The notes beneath the pieces are model-generated. The model was not told where the DNA came from. It was given only the letters and a program-made list of their open reading frames with translations, and did no database searches. DNA of 64,000 nt, taken from contig CALZFC010000111.1 in NCBI GenBank assembly GCA_945643635.1, positions 697,501 through 761,500 of the forward strand, given 5' to 3'. Below, piece by piece: positions 36,105-47,012 of the stretch. Each line of letters begins with the position of its first letter. Position 1 is the first letter of the stretch. This DNA comes from Allodiplogaster sudhausi (Eukaryota; Nematoda; Chromadorea; Rhabditida; Diplogasteridae). Position numbers and translations under genes: made by a program.

Positions 36105-36657
36105 TTACAAATTGGTTGTGTCCTGTTCGACTCCCACAGCTAATCGCATTTTATGCATCGCTTCCTTCTCACACAGATCGAGGTACTTCTTCTGTCCCTG
36201 TTGTACATTCGCCAAGTATTTCTCATGTTCCTCAAATGGTCGTAGGATACATAAAATAGATATCCAATCAAAATAGTAGATATAAATGGATGAAACCTCC
36301 TTATACGTGGGTGTGGTGAGGGCGTCGATCTTGGCAGCGAGCTGGCTGATAGTCTCCGTGAGCCCAGCCAGCCTTCCGTCGGCCAGCATTTGCTCGCATG
36401 CCGTTTCGTTCGCTTCCACAAGCTACAGTGCAACAATCGGAAGGAACGGGCCACGAAAGCATGAGACTCACACGATGACTCGCGCGAAGAAGACCATCGA
36501 ATTCTTTGTGTCGTTCGTTCCTTTCGAAAGCGTCGATGAATCGCTCAGCCTCTGCTTTGAGAATGGGCGAGTGGTCGAAGATCGTGGCTGCCACCTCGGC
36601 CACGTCTCCCGCTACCGCTTCCATCCGAAGCAACACCGAGTCAGAACCGGCAAACAT
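36105..36657 (-). CDS. BLOC1S5: BLOC-1 complex subunit 5 (Muted)
   Basis: Subunit of BLOC-1, a cytosolic coiled-coil complex in biogenesis of lysosome-related organelles and endosomal sorting. Three exons: [20 protein letters not shown] with [20 protein letters not shown] and [14 protein letters not shown] (matches the family's LLDHRPVIQGE...FVKEFEEKRGLRE block). Next [20 protein letters not shown] and [20 protein letters not shown]; then [20 protein letters not shown] with [16 protein letters not shown] and TAA at 36105. Both introns sit in phase 0. The start chosen is the ATG at 36657, with no in-frame ATG further upstream in the exon. Divergent from TM9SF4 with about 350 bp between starts. 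Confidence 0.8.
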
Positions 36658-37007
36658 TATACACAACAACAGGACGTCGTTAATCCGATAACAATGAAAC
36701 GCGGTCTGACAACTCCGATATTTTAATTGTTAAGGACCTCAACACGAATTACCTTGCAACATTCTTTGGAATACGGTAGAAAAATTCCTTTTACGTCTCC
36801 GCCCACTATCTCGCACTTGCTGCGTGGAATTGTAGCCAAAAGGTGAATACTCATCCGTTCACTTTTCCTCTCTTCGGCTTTTTGCAACAGTAGTCAGATC
36901 TGATTCTCTTGATTTGTTGTAGTAGTTCTTTCAAGTTGATGATATTTCGCTAGATGGTTTCTATCTCTTTTGAGTGTTCAACGTTTCAGGTGCCGTTGAG
37001 AGGCGCG
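36658..37007. promoter_or_regulatory. bidirectional promoter region BLOC1S5/TM9SF4
   Basis: 350-bp gap between two divergent start codons. No TATA box stands out. An upstream in-frame ATG at 36954 could extend TM9SF4 by 18 residues but lacks signal-peptide character. Confidence 0.4.
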
Positions 37008-40000
37008 ATGGCAGCCCCTCGAGGGAGGCCACTCCAACTTCTCTTTATCCTGCTCTGGCTCTTCCCTCTCGAACATGGTTTCTATGTTCCAGGAGTGGCA
37101 CCCGTTGAATTCAAGTTGGGCGACTCAATTGAAGTCAAGGTCGGCTCTTTTGTTACTGTTTTTTTTATCTTTCCATTGCATTTACTGGAAAAGGACCTTC
37201 CGTTGTTCTGCCCACTTTAAGCGTCGTGAGTGAGTGTGTTGAATTGAAGATTCTTCCAGGGAATCAAGTTGACGAGTACACGGACGATTGTTCCTTATGA
37301 GTTCTACTCAGTTCCCTTCTGTCGGCCCTCTGGCGATTTGCACTACAAGTCAGAGAACCTCGGAGAAGTTATGCGAGGCGATCGAATTGTCAATACGCCC
37401 TATGAAGTTAGTTGCAGATATAATCGAGAATCAGTTTTGGTTAGAGTGATTGCTTCTGAATTGTTCTTTACTTTCAGCGTAATAATGTACACCATTGCAT
37501 TTTCTCTGCCCAGGTCTTTATGGCGAAGGATTTATCTTGCGCGACTTCCTGCTCATCCTCCGAAGCCTTGAAGCTGAAATCAGATGACAGCAAAACGTTG
37601 AAGAAGCGCATCGAAGAAGATTACCATGCTCATTTGTCAGTTTCAATGATATTCAGATATCTGCTGTAATCCCAAATCGACTTCAGACTAATCGACAATC
37701 TGCCAGTTGCCACTCGCTTCTTTGTCCCTTCTACCAATGATGTTTTCTATGATCTTGGCTTCCGTCTGGGATGGGTCGGAGACGACAAGAAAGTAAGAAT
37801 ATTTCGTTGACTAGTTAAAGTTAAGAGCCTTTCTGATTATGTATATTTCAACATAGTTTGAATACGTTAAAGAAAAGAAATGGTCATTTAGGTGTACGTG
37901 AACAACCACATTGACTTCGTGCTGAAGTACCACAAGCCGACCGAGGACTCGTTCCGTGTGGTTGGCTTTGAGGCCCGGCCACTGTCTGTGAGCAAAGTCC
38001 AATTCAAGGAAGGCAGCAAGGTAGGCACTCGGATCACAGTTCGCATTACAGTTTCTTAGTTTTTCTTTCGTTTTATTTCATTCGTCATCCCACCTTTTAA
38101 ATCGTCCGATGTTGCGCTTAAACCATATGATAGTTATTTGCAGGACTGTAAGCCAATTTCCGAGGATGTTCAGTTTCAAGAAGTTACTGGCGAGGAACAG
38201 TCAATTCAGTGGACGTACTCTGTTAGTCTTCGCTAATTTCATGGGTGTTTTCCTATTTCTACCAATTGTTCGTAATCCTTTCTCTGATATTCCGCACTAT
38301 GGATTTAGTAGAACTCTTCAGCGATTACTAGCTGGTAAAGTAGTGTGCGAAAAAAAATTTCAAAAAATTATGTTGATGAAGGTGCACTGGGAGGAGAGTG
38401 ACATCCCGTGGGCCTCCCGCTGGGATGTGTATTTGCGAGTGAAGGCAGTGGACATCCACTGGTTCTCCATCTTGAACTCGGTCATTGTCGTCATTTCTCT
38501 TTCTGGTTGGTTCTTTATTTGTTGTTTTGATGGCTATTCCAGAAGCATTCTTTCTTCTGCAGGATTCCTCAGTGTCAGCATCGTTCGAACCGTTCGCCGT
38601 GACATTGCAAACTATAACAAAGACGAAGAAATGGTGAGGAATTCAACTTCTTTAGTTTTTTTTGTAGTTATCATTCTCTTGTTTTCAGGATGACACCCTT
38701 GAGGAAACGGGCTGGAAGTTGGTGCATGGAGATGTATTCCGGCCGCCTCCTCACCAGATGATTCTCGTCAATCTAGTCGGAACTGGTATTCAGTTGCTCG
38801 GCATGGTCGCAGTCACAGTTTGTTAGTTGATGTTCTTTTTCTTGATCTTACTCTATCGTCAAAATTGTATTAATTGATGTCTTAACTGTTGTCTTATTCT
38901 TTGAAGTCTTCGCGATGCTTGGAATGCTGTCCCCGTCCTCTCGTGGCTCACTGACATCGGCTGCGATCTTCCTCTTCTGCTTCATGGGCCTTGTGGCCGG
39001 CTACCATGCTGGCCGACTCTACAAGAGTTTCAAGGGCAAGAATCCAATTCGATGTGCTGTCCAGGTAGGCTGAGTTGTAAGCCCTTCTTTGAATAAGGAA
39101 ATTCTTTAAGACCGGCTTCTTATTCCCTTCGATCATTCTCGGTGCAGGATTCCTGTTAAATTTCTTCCTCATCAGCAAGCATTCTTCTGGCGCGGTATAT
39201 TTTGTTGATTTATGAAAAAATAATATGCTAATATTAAAAGTACAGTAGATTATGAGATGGATTGGTCTATTTACGTCTCACCCACGTGAATCGTCATAAT
39301 TGCAGGTCCCTTTTGGAACGATGATCGCACTGCTTCTGATGTGGTTCGGCATTGACCTCCCTCTCGTGTTCCTCGGCTTTTATTTCGGATATAGAAAACA
39401 GGTGCAGAATCTTTTCTTACTTTAGGCTTTTGCTTTCAACCTCTCTCAAATATAAGAAATCCTTTTTTTATATCTTTCACATATTTTTTTTAATCATAAG
39501 CATTCGATTTCTTTGCTCATCTCTTGAATGTTTTTGTCCAATTTTAATTTCGTCACTGAAAAATCACCCCGTTATGGAGCTCTGACAATCTAATCTCGGT
39601 CGGAAGTATCTAGAAAACCTAAAATATGAGGCATTGAGCTGTGCTCAATATTCTTATTTTTCAGCCGTACACTCATCCAGTGCGAACGAACCAAATTCCG
39701 CGCCAGGTTTGGATTCCTCTTTTTTACACTTATGAAAAACCAATTTTGTTTCTCTATAAGGTGACTCATAATCTCTCCCCGGTCTTTCTTTCTCATGATC
39801 CATGTTTCCCCTGCAGGTGCCTGAGCAGCCCTGGTACCTCCGCCTGTTGCCCTGCACTCTCTTGGCCGGCATCCTCCCCTTCGGTGCAATGTTCATCGAG
39901 TTGTTCTTCGTCTTCTCCGCCATCTGGGAGAATCAGTTCTACTATCTCTTCGGCTTCCTCGCCATTGTCTCTCTCATTCTCTGCGTCTCCACTGGCCAGA

Positions 40001-40527
40001 TTTCCATAGTAGCCACCTACTTTATGCTCTGTGCTGAGGTTCGTTTTCTTCCACTCGTAAGAGTTCTCTCTTTCATCTTATCTCTTTGCTTCCATTTATC
40101 GATATATTAGTATGAATATCATTGCAGAATTATCACTGGTGGTGGCGTTCATTTGTTGTGAGCGGCGGCTCCGCTGTATACGGTATGCCAAAATTTCATA
40201 TTCTTTAAGCGTTTGATCATGAGAGTTATTTTATTGTGAGAAGTGTTGGATATGAATTGAACATTCTGCAGTAATGCTGTACGCCGTGTTCTACTTCCAC
40301 ACAAAACTGTCAATTGTTGGATTTGTGCCAACAGTTTTGTACTTCTCATACTCAGCTCTAATTGCCATCACTTTCTGGTTCCTCACCGGTCAGTTGGCTT
40401 TTTCTCTTTTACTAATGACATGTTGGATATGGCTGTTGGGTGCAAGATGAGAAATTCAGGTACAATCGGTTTCTACGCGGCGTACACATTCCTCTGCCGC
40501 ATCTACGGAGCAGTCAAGATTGACTGA
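37008..40527 (+). CDS. TM9SF4: Transmembrane 9 superfamily member 4
   Basis: Nonaspanin of Golgi/endosomes. Signal peptide [20 protein letters not shown], then [101 protein letters not shown], the first membrane helix, [69 protein letters not shown] and [12 protein letters not shown]. It ends [18 protein letters not shown] with TGA at 40525-40527. The C-terminal KxD-type end (KID) is the Golgi-retention signal of this family. Matches TM9SF4 better than TM9SF2 at FYVPGVAP and HWEESDI. Roughly 15 exons with short introns. AATAAA at 40897. Confidence 0.95.
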
Positions 40528-41081
40528 AGGGGCTGCTCTAATTTCCTTTTATTTCATTACTCGGTTCCATTTCCATCTCATGCAATGATCACAAGAGTTA
40601 CTTTATGCATACTCTCTTTTAAGTCTAGATTAATTATTTATGCAAGATCAAATCTCCATTCGCTTTGCTTTTCTTTAACTTGTAAAAGGTTGGAATTTTT
40701 TGAAAGAGAATTGGTATACATACTGCATAGTCTATAATAATAGCTTTGATATATTTAATTTTTTTTGTGACTGTTTTTACCCGCAAGCTCTGATGAAAGC
40801 CGCCACACATCTTTAAAAAAAATGATTCCCAGTACTAATTTGGGTTGGCTGGATGCGGGGTGGTGATGTCGCTTTGTTTGTGTACTATTTTGTGCAAATA
40901 AATGTTACAATGGAACTTTTTTGTCACAGGTCACTAAAATGGCAAATTCCACACGCTATCTCATAATTTCTCTTTGACACATCGAAATACACTTTTTGCA
41001 GCGCAAAATGGTCAGGGTAATAAAAGATGAAGACCTGGCGACTGTTGGGAGGGCGAGGTTGGGTTCCCCTGGCAGGCTCAC
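40528..41081. other. TM9SF4 3' flank and spacer
   Basis: AT-rich, with the AATAAA above. The first exon of the downstream TM2 gene may lie at its right end (ATGs at 40998 and 41028), but I could not join one in phase. Confidence 0.4.
40897..40902 (+). terminator. Polyadenylation signal of TM9SF4
   Basis: AATAAA about 370 nt downstream of the TM9SF4 stop. Confidence 0.4.
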
Positions 41082-43180
41082 GTGTCTAATGAGCCTGGCA
41101 ATTCCAATCTTCTTTTAATGATGGGAGGCTTGGCTGGCGCACACCATATTTATCTCGAGAGGTTTCCAGAGGCGTTTATTTATCTGTCGACTCTTGGTGG
41201 CTTCCTGCTTGGTCAGACTACCGTAGTGATCATTGAGAGAGGGAACAGAATCTGCGGTTTCAGGTGTATTTCGTGACACATTTACGATATCCGGAGATGT
41301 TGATTCGTTTAATGCGCGATTGCTACAAATCGATGAACATGCAACCGGAAGGAGATGATGTTTGTTTGGAGAGAAGAGTGGCAAATGAAGTACTGAGAAT
41401 GAGATGGATGACGGAAGTGAGATAGACTTAGATAGCATGGATCCTTGTTTTGCAGTGCCCCAGGCAGACCAGGCTTTTCTCAGGCCCGTATGCACGTTCC
41501 TTTCTCCGCTGGCCGCTTCATCTCTTCTGTTCTGTATTCCTCCTATCTCGGTCTGCTCACGTGGATTACTGGTAATACTCTTTTCTTTTCCTATTCACTC
41601 AAGAGAGTAATGTTATGATATTAGAGAGGGAGAGAGAGAGAGAGAGAGAGAGTTAAAGAGATGTTAAAATTCCTGCAGGAAGCCTGACGTTCTCTTGCTT
41701 GGACCACTCCAGTCTTCAGATGGTGTTTGCTCTTTCAGTTGCTGTGTCACTAGGTTGACATTCCTTTCTTCCTTGACATTTGTCCGCTTTCACAAGAGAA
41801 AGTCCACTGAACCCGTTTCAGGCATCTACATAGTTGGGAATTGCGGGGAGGAGCATCGGGATCCACTGAACATCTGGGTTGCCACATCTGCCGTCTTTCT
41901 TGTCGCTGTAGGTTTATATGCTTCCATTGTCGACCTTTCTATGGCTCCCTCAGTCTGTATCTCAGTCTCTTTATCTCTCTCTCTCTCCCTGTCTATATCT
42001 CTCTCTCAGTCGTTCTTTTGCTCCCTCAATTGCTCTTTCTCATTCTCTTTCTCTGTCCTAGTCTCTCTCTTTTCTTGTACTTTCCTCGGGCTATCTCCCG
42101 CACTACACCTTGAGATGTTACCGTATTCCTAAAGGTGTTTGGTTTCGCTCTGCCTGCGCTGGAGTCGATTGCAATCGCAGCTTCAGTGGGGACCATCGCT
42201 GGCAATCGGTTTGAAATTACAATAATTTATGATCAAACGGGACTACCGTAATCCTGATGACTTCTCTGCAGAGGAGCGCGAATTCGCCAGCCAGCTGATG
42301 TTCCCTTCACGAGGACGAATCTTGCTGTGAGATAGCATGAACCCGAAGACAGGAGAGTCTCTCTTTTCCATTGAGTTCTGGAATTCGCTGCTTGCTCTTC
42401 TGTTCTGCTTCCTTGCCGTCGGCGTCAGCGAGCATTTCCTTGGTCGCGAAGTGGCCATTCACCGTCCGCAGGGAGATAGCCAGCGGCTGCAGATCAAGGA
42501 GCTGTTGCTCATGAGGTACTCCTCATCCATACCTTTTTATGCATTTTACCACTTTCTTCTTATTATATTTAATGTTAAATCATTCGTTGTAGGCTAACAA
42601 ATGAGAAGGGATGCCAGAGGATTCTGCTGCCAGAAGGAGTCAAGAACGTACAAATTCAAGAAATCCTCGGACATAAGGCTTGTCTTTCTTTGTATTCTGT
42701 TTCATCCTAGAAACCACTTGCAGACGAGTGGAGGAATGCAATGGCTTGGAATCGACCCTCATGGCCCCTCCCCAGAGTGGGTTGAGCTCCCCTTCGCGGT
42801 TGACGCGTTCAGGGCGGAGGCTGCTGGAGGTAGTCAGCTACGACCTCTCACATCTCATTTCCATTCCAACTAATGCTCACTCTTTCAGTTTCCAACTTTC
42901 TGGAGGTGTCACTGTGGCGTCGCTTCCTTGTAAAAGTTAGTATTTCATTTCACTGCTCCTTTCTTGCACAATTAACTCATATTTACCACACCAAGTAATT
43001 TCCCCCCTTAAGATGCTAGACGAGTCTCCCTTGGTAGACCCAGTCCGTCTCTCTTCTGCTTGTTCTGTCTGGCTCTCTAAAGATGCAGCCAACATTCGAA
43101 AGCAACGAATCGCCAAGGAAAAGATAGCCAAAGAGGCCGACCACATTCGCCAGATTTGTAAATTTGTTACCGTATTCTAG
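41082..43180 (+). CDS. TM2-domain membrane protein, DNAJC22/Wurst-like (start uncertain)
   Basis: The TM2 signature LLLMMGGLAGAHHIYLERFP then STLGGFLLG (about 41110-41210) matches the N-terminus of DNAJC22/Wurst. So does RSFSAGRFISSVLYSSYLGL with LTWIT (about 41500), GIYIVGNCGEEHRDPLNIWV (41820) and VFGFALPALESIAIAASVGT then IAGNR (42135), in the DNAJC22 order. Wurst has a role in clathrin-mediated endocytosis. Downstream exons (DYRNPDDFSAEEREFASQLM; SLFSIEFWNSLLALLFCFLA; LTNEKGCQRILLPEGVKNVQ; GGMQWLGIDPHGPSPEWVEL; a helical end to TAG at 43178-43180) join plausibly, but I recognise no J-domain HPD motif. They may be a divergent C-terminus or a second gene. No in-frame ATG precedes the TM2 exon, so an upstream exon is missing. 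Confidence 0.5.
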
Positions 43181-43552
43181 CATATTCGTGATGTTTTAGA
43201 TGTTCAAATTACGTTTTCCTTACTTTGCACAAGCCTTTGGCGGGTCTCAAACCTCTGATCTCTTCATAACTCTGCCACGCCATTATGCTCTCCATATGCT
43301 TTCTTGAATATTTCTCCATATGCTTTCTCGAATATTTCTCCATATGCTTTAAGGCTCGAATAGAAATCCTATATAAATTCGTACTTTTAACTGTAGTCAT
43401 ACTAAACATACAAAATGCTAAACACAAATATTTAAAGTGGGAATGCTATAAAGATATGAAGTACTTCAGTGACATGCCTAGGCTGTTGTTCTTTCAAATA
43501 AGAATCAGATCTAAAAATGACAAGAATCCTAATAAGAAGCTAGGACTAGGCC
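43181..43552. repeat. convergent spacer with 24-bp tandem repeat
   Basis: Three tandem copies of a CCATATGCTTTCTYGAATAT-type 24-bp unit at about 43290-43350, in AT-rich sequence between the TM2 gene and APRT. No gene seen. Confidence 0.6.
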
Positions 43553-44294
43553 CTATTCAGATTCAGTTTGATAAGTGATGAGTGAGTGGATGTTTACCTT
43601 CTCTCCAATGGCGACTCTTCCTTTCAGCTCCGCCAACTCCACAATTAGAAACGCTTCTACGATTTCGGCGCCAGCTTTCCCCAACAGATCGACCGCTGCC
43701 TGAATTAGGAGAACTTTCTTGCCGTATACATAGAAAAAGAGTTCAGACTAACTGCGAGAGTCCCGCCTGTTGCGATGAGATCGTCCACAACAACAACGCG
43801 AGCACCACGAGAAAGAGCGTCCGACTGCATCTCTACCGTATCCTGTAATTAGAGAGAGGAGTGACCATGAGAGATAATGGAGCGGCTGAGTGAGAGGACG
43901 CTCAAGGAATGAGAACAGAAAGATAAAAGAACGTGTAAAACGCACCATTCCGTACTCCTTCTCGTAAGACGCTTGAATAAGGGCGCCGGGCAATTTTCCC
44001 GCTTTTCGTATGGGCACAAAAGCCACGCCCAACTTGATGGCGATGAGTGGGCCGAAGAGGAAACCTTAAGCAAGACATTCAAAAAGAAAAGAAAAACGAC
44101 TGCGACTTGAAATGACAAGAACCTCTAGCTTCGAGACCAGCGATGGCATCGATCTTCCCATGCTTCTCCTTCAGATATCGGGCCGCTGCTTCCGCGAGCT
44201 CAGCTACCAGTGAAGGCTTTTGGAAGAGGGGCATCACGTCCCTAGAAAGAGAGAAGGAAAGCGAGTGTGACTGGAAGAAGTCAGAGAGGACTGT

Positions 44295-44328
<34 letters not shown>

Positions 44329-44542
44329 GAGAGAGAGAGGAGAGAGAGAGGAGAGAGAGAGAGATAGAGATGAACATCGACATGAGTTCACTGCAGGAGG
44401 ACGTAAGACAAGATGTTAAATGAAGTAATGTAAACCTGAAGTTGATTCCCTTCTTCGGGAAGTCCCAGATGCTTCTAATCTCTGCAGCAATAACCGGAGC
44501 GAGATCCTCGAGAGCTCGAACCATCTTCAGAACACTCAGCAT
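43553..44542 (-). CDS. APRT: Adenine phosphoribosyltransferase
   Basis: Purine salvage enzyme: adenine plus PRPP gives AMP and pyrophosphate, in the cytosol. Start [20 protein letters not shown] at 44542 then [16 protein letters not shown] (matches the PDFPxPGVxFRD region). Next [56 protein letters not shown] with SYEKEYG, and the PRPP-binding loop [15 protein letters not shown]. It ends [20 protein letters not shown] with YQTESE; TAG at 43553-43555. All catalytic blocks are intact. A second Met six codons in (MVRALED) could be the true start. GA arrays at 44295-44365 lie in the first intron. 222 bp separate it from the next gene on the same strand. Confidence 0.93.
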
Positions 44543-44764
44543 TGATACGGTAGCCAAATGGGAATGGCCAACTCTCACTCCACAGTTTCCAATGTAAAAT
44601 GCCAAGTGAACACATCTTAAATTCCATGAAATCTTCACAAGATTCAATGCAACAATATATTTATCAATGACAGGGATGAATAAACGGGCAGAGGCGCAAG
44701 CCCTCTTTCCTGATCTTCTCACTCCACGAGGCACCATCATTCCTTTTCTCTTCATCTCACTCCA

Positions 44765-45283
44765 TCAAATACTTCTCCTTTTCCTTTTCGACTTGCCCGT
44801 CTCCTTCTTCTTCTCTTCTTCGCCCTCCCTTAGCGCGACTTTCAACTCGTCTTCAAATTCCTGCAAATGAGGATGAAGCTACGAGATCTCAACTCAACTC
44901 TGAAACGTATTCTCATGGCTTCTACACTGACATCTGGGAGCACTACGAAGGCACTCGGGTAGAGCTCCTGAAGAGTCAGCTCCCTACGAAGGGGCCAGTG
45001 GTCAGCGAGCACCTCTCCGAGAGCAGAGGGATGGAAGGACCTGAACTAGTCAGGATATGAAGGAGGGTGTGAGAGAGAGAGAGAGAAAAAGAGAGAAAGA
45101 GGGAAGAGAGAGAGAGAGAAAAAGAAGGAAAAGGGAGTTGAGAAAGGACCAACCGTCGCTTCTCTAGGCAGTAAAAGAAGAGGAAGAGGACGGAAAGAAC
45201 GACGAAGTTCGCGATAACCGGAGAGTAGAAGAGAAGCTCATGCAGAAGAATGCCCTCCTTAGGCACTGTAAACGGGAGAGGGA

Positions 45284-45327
<44 letters not shown>

Positions 45328-45388
45328 GAGAGAGGATAGAAAGTGAGCGAGCGAAAGAAAGAGACAGAAGTGCGACAGAAAAAGAGAG

Positions 45389-45448
<60 letters not shown>

Positions 45449-46670
45449 GGAGGGAGTAGACCTTCACAAAACTCGCCGGTGTACTGCTCTAGACAGATGC
45501 ATTCCAGTCGATGGAGATGACTCGACTTGTCCACTTTGCACCCCCCGAACATGCAACTGAAAGCATTTTTTCAATAAGAGATTTCGAAAGTACTAATGGG
45601 CATAAAAATTGCACTAAATATGAAAATAGATCCTTAGAAGAATGACTGACGGATTTAGCATGCTGATTGACTTGAGTTCATCGTCTTCTCCGCAGTCTTG
45701 AATCACTGAAGTAAATGCAAATCAATAAAAAAATATAACTAACATATAAAACGCACAAGGATTAAATCAGATATATAAGTAACCGAGAGTGACTCTGGAG
45801 AGGAAAGAGTGCCGCTCTCTGTCCGTCGTGTCCACCAAGCATTCCAGAACTGTCTGGTTGTGCACCTCTTGCAAATCGAGGACGTAGAGAGAAGAGTTGG
45901 CAGCACGAACGAAGTGACTGAATATCTTCCAGGGAGTGTGGGACGTGGAATGTATCGGCCGTGAACGGCCAAAATATGTACCCCGAAAAAAATTCCCTAG
46001 TGAAATTGCGTCTTTCCGGTTCGGGCGGAGGGCGCAGAACACTCCATCTCACAGAAGACTCGTTGATCCTACAACGGACTCCATATTCCAGGTTTACAAC
46101 GCTGCTAGAAGTGACTCTTGCACATTCGAAACTAATGAGGAGGGAGAGAGAGAGCAACTATGAGAGATATGTAGATAAAGGAGAGAGAGAAAGAAATAGC
46201 GAGAGAGAGAGAGAGGGGGAGAGAGGAATAGCGACAGAGAAATAGAGGCAGAGACTGTTCGAATAATTATCTCACATGGCACGCTCTCTCGTTGACTCAA
46301 GTGCATCGCAGATAACTTTCGCTCTGTGGCCGAGTGGAATGAACTGATAAAGATCCGAGACAACATCGATACCAGGGCCGAGGCCAACTGCAAAGTATTG
46401 AGTACTTCTCTTCATACATTCCACCCCACCTCTCCTCATCGAAAATAGCCGTCACAAGTCGGAATGGACATAATTGTGCCCTTAGTGAGAGATAATAATT
46501 GTATAAAATTAGTAAACAACGAGTAGTGTGATAGAGCGTCACAATAATCATCGAAAAAGCTAACCGAATCGCGCCCCATCGTAGTCTACTGTATAGCAGA
46601 TGGTTGAGGAGAGAAGCGGGAGAATGGCGGAGAGAAAGCGAAGAGCCAACCAACTGCCAAAGAGCTTCAT
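44765..46670 (-). CDS. Ig-EGF-transmembrane ligand (neuregulin-like architecture)
   Basis: Exon phases all join. The signal peptide MKLFGSWLALRFLSAILPLL (46670) ends SSTICYTVDY. An Ig-like region follows: FIPLGHRAKVICDALES, EYGVRCRINESSVRWSVLRP, FVRAANSSLYVLDLQEVHNQ and TVLECLVD. Then comes an EGF domain with C-x4-C-x13-C-x-C-x8-C spacing (CMFGGC then LECICLEQYTGEFC, about 45470-45560). Directly after it lies a membrane helix, FYSPVIANFVVLSVLFLFFY then CLEKRR. The cytoplasmic tail contains PLRRELTLQELYPSAFVVLP, then a highly charged end with TGA at 44765-44767. Ig, juxtamembrane EGF and TM is the layout of neuregulin-type EGF receptor ligands. The receptor is unknown. GA runs (CT on the sense strand) fill introns. 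Confidence 0.65.
45065..45450. repeat. GA microsatellites in introns of the Ig-EGF gene
   Basis: GA-rich runs at 45065-45150 and 45275-45450 (CT on the coding strand), separated by the transmembrane exon. Open Arg/Glu frames here are artefacts. Confidence 0.8.
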
Positions 46671-47012
46671 TGTGCGAATGAAAGGAATCTTCACCCCAAG
46701 CACTTTTACATTGGTGTATTAAGCTGTGACTAATTTCCACTCCTTAAACGTGTGCTGTGATTAAACCGGATCCATCCCGAAAACTGTATTGTCAAAAGAG
46801 AAGTCCATCGTAACCAGGTGACATTCACAGAAACCATTCACAGGAAATATTTCTACGGGTAAAATGCAGTAATAACTGCTCTATATAGAATTTAAATTAT
46901 TTCAAATGGCATTTAATAAATTTCGAAACTATGATGAATAACTACAATAATCCATTAAAATAAATTAACGGATTATATATTATGCAGCCGAAAACGGTGA
47001 GGAATCGTCTGA
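46671..47012. other. intergenic spacer
   Basis: AT-rich gap of about 340 bp between the Ig-EGF gene and the 3' end of the next minus-strand gene. No signal recognised. Confidence 0.45.
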
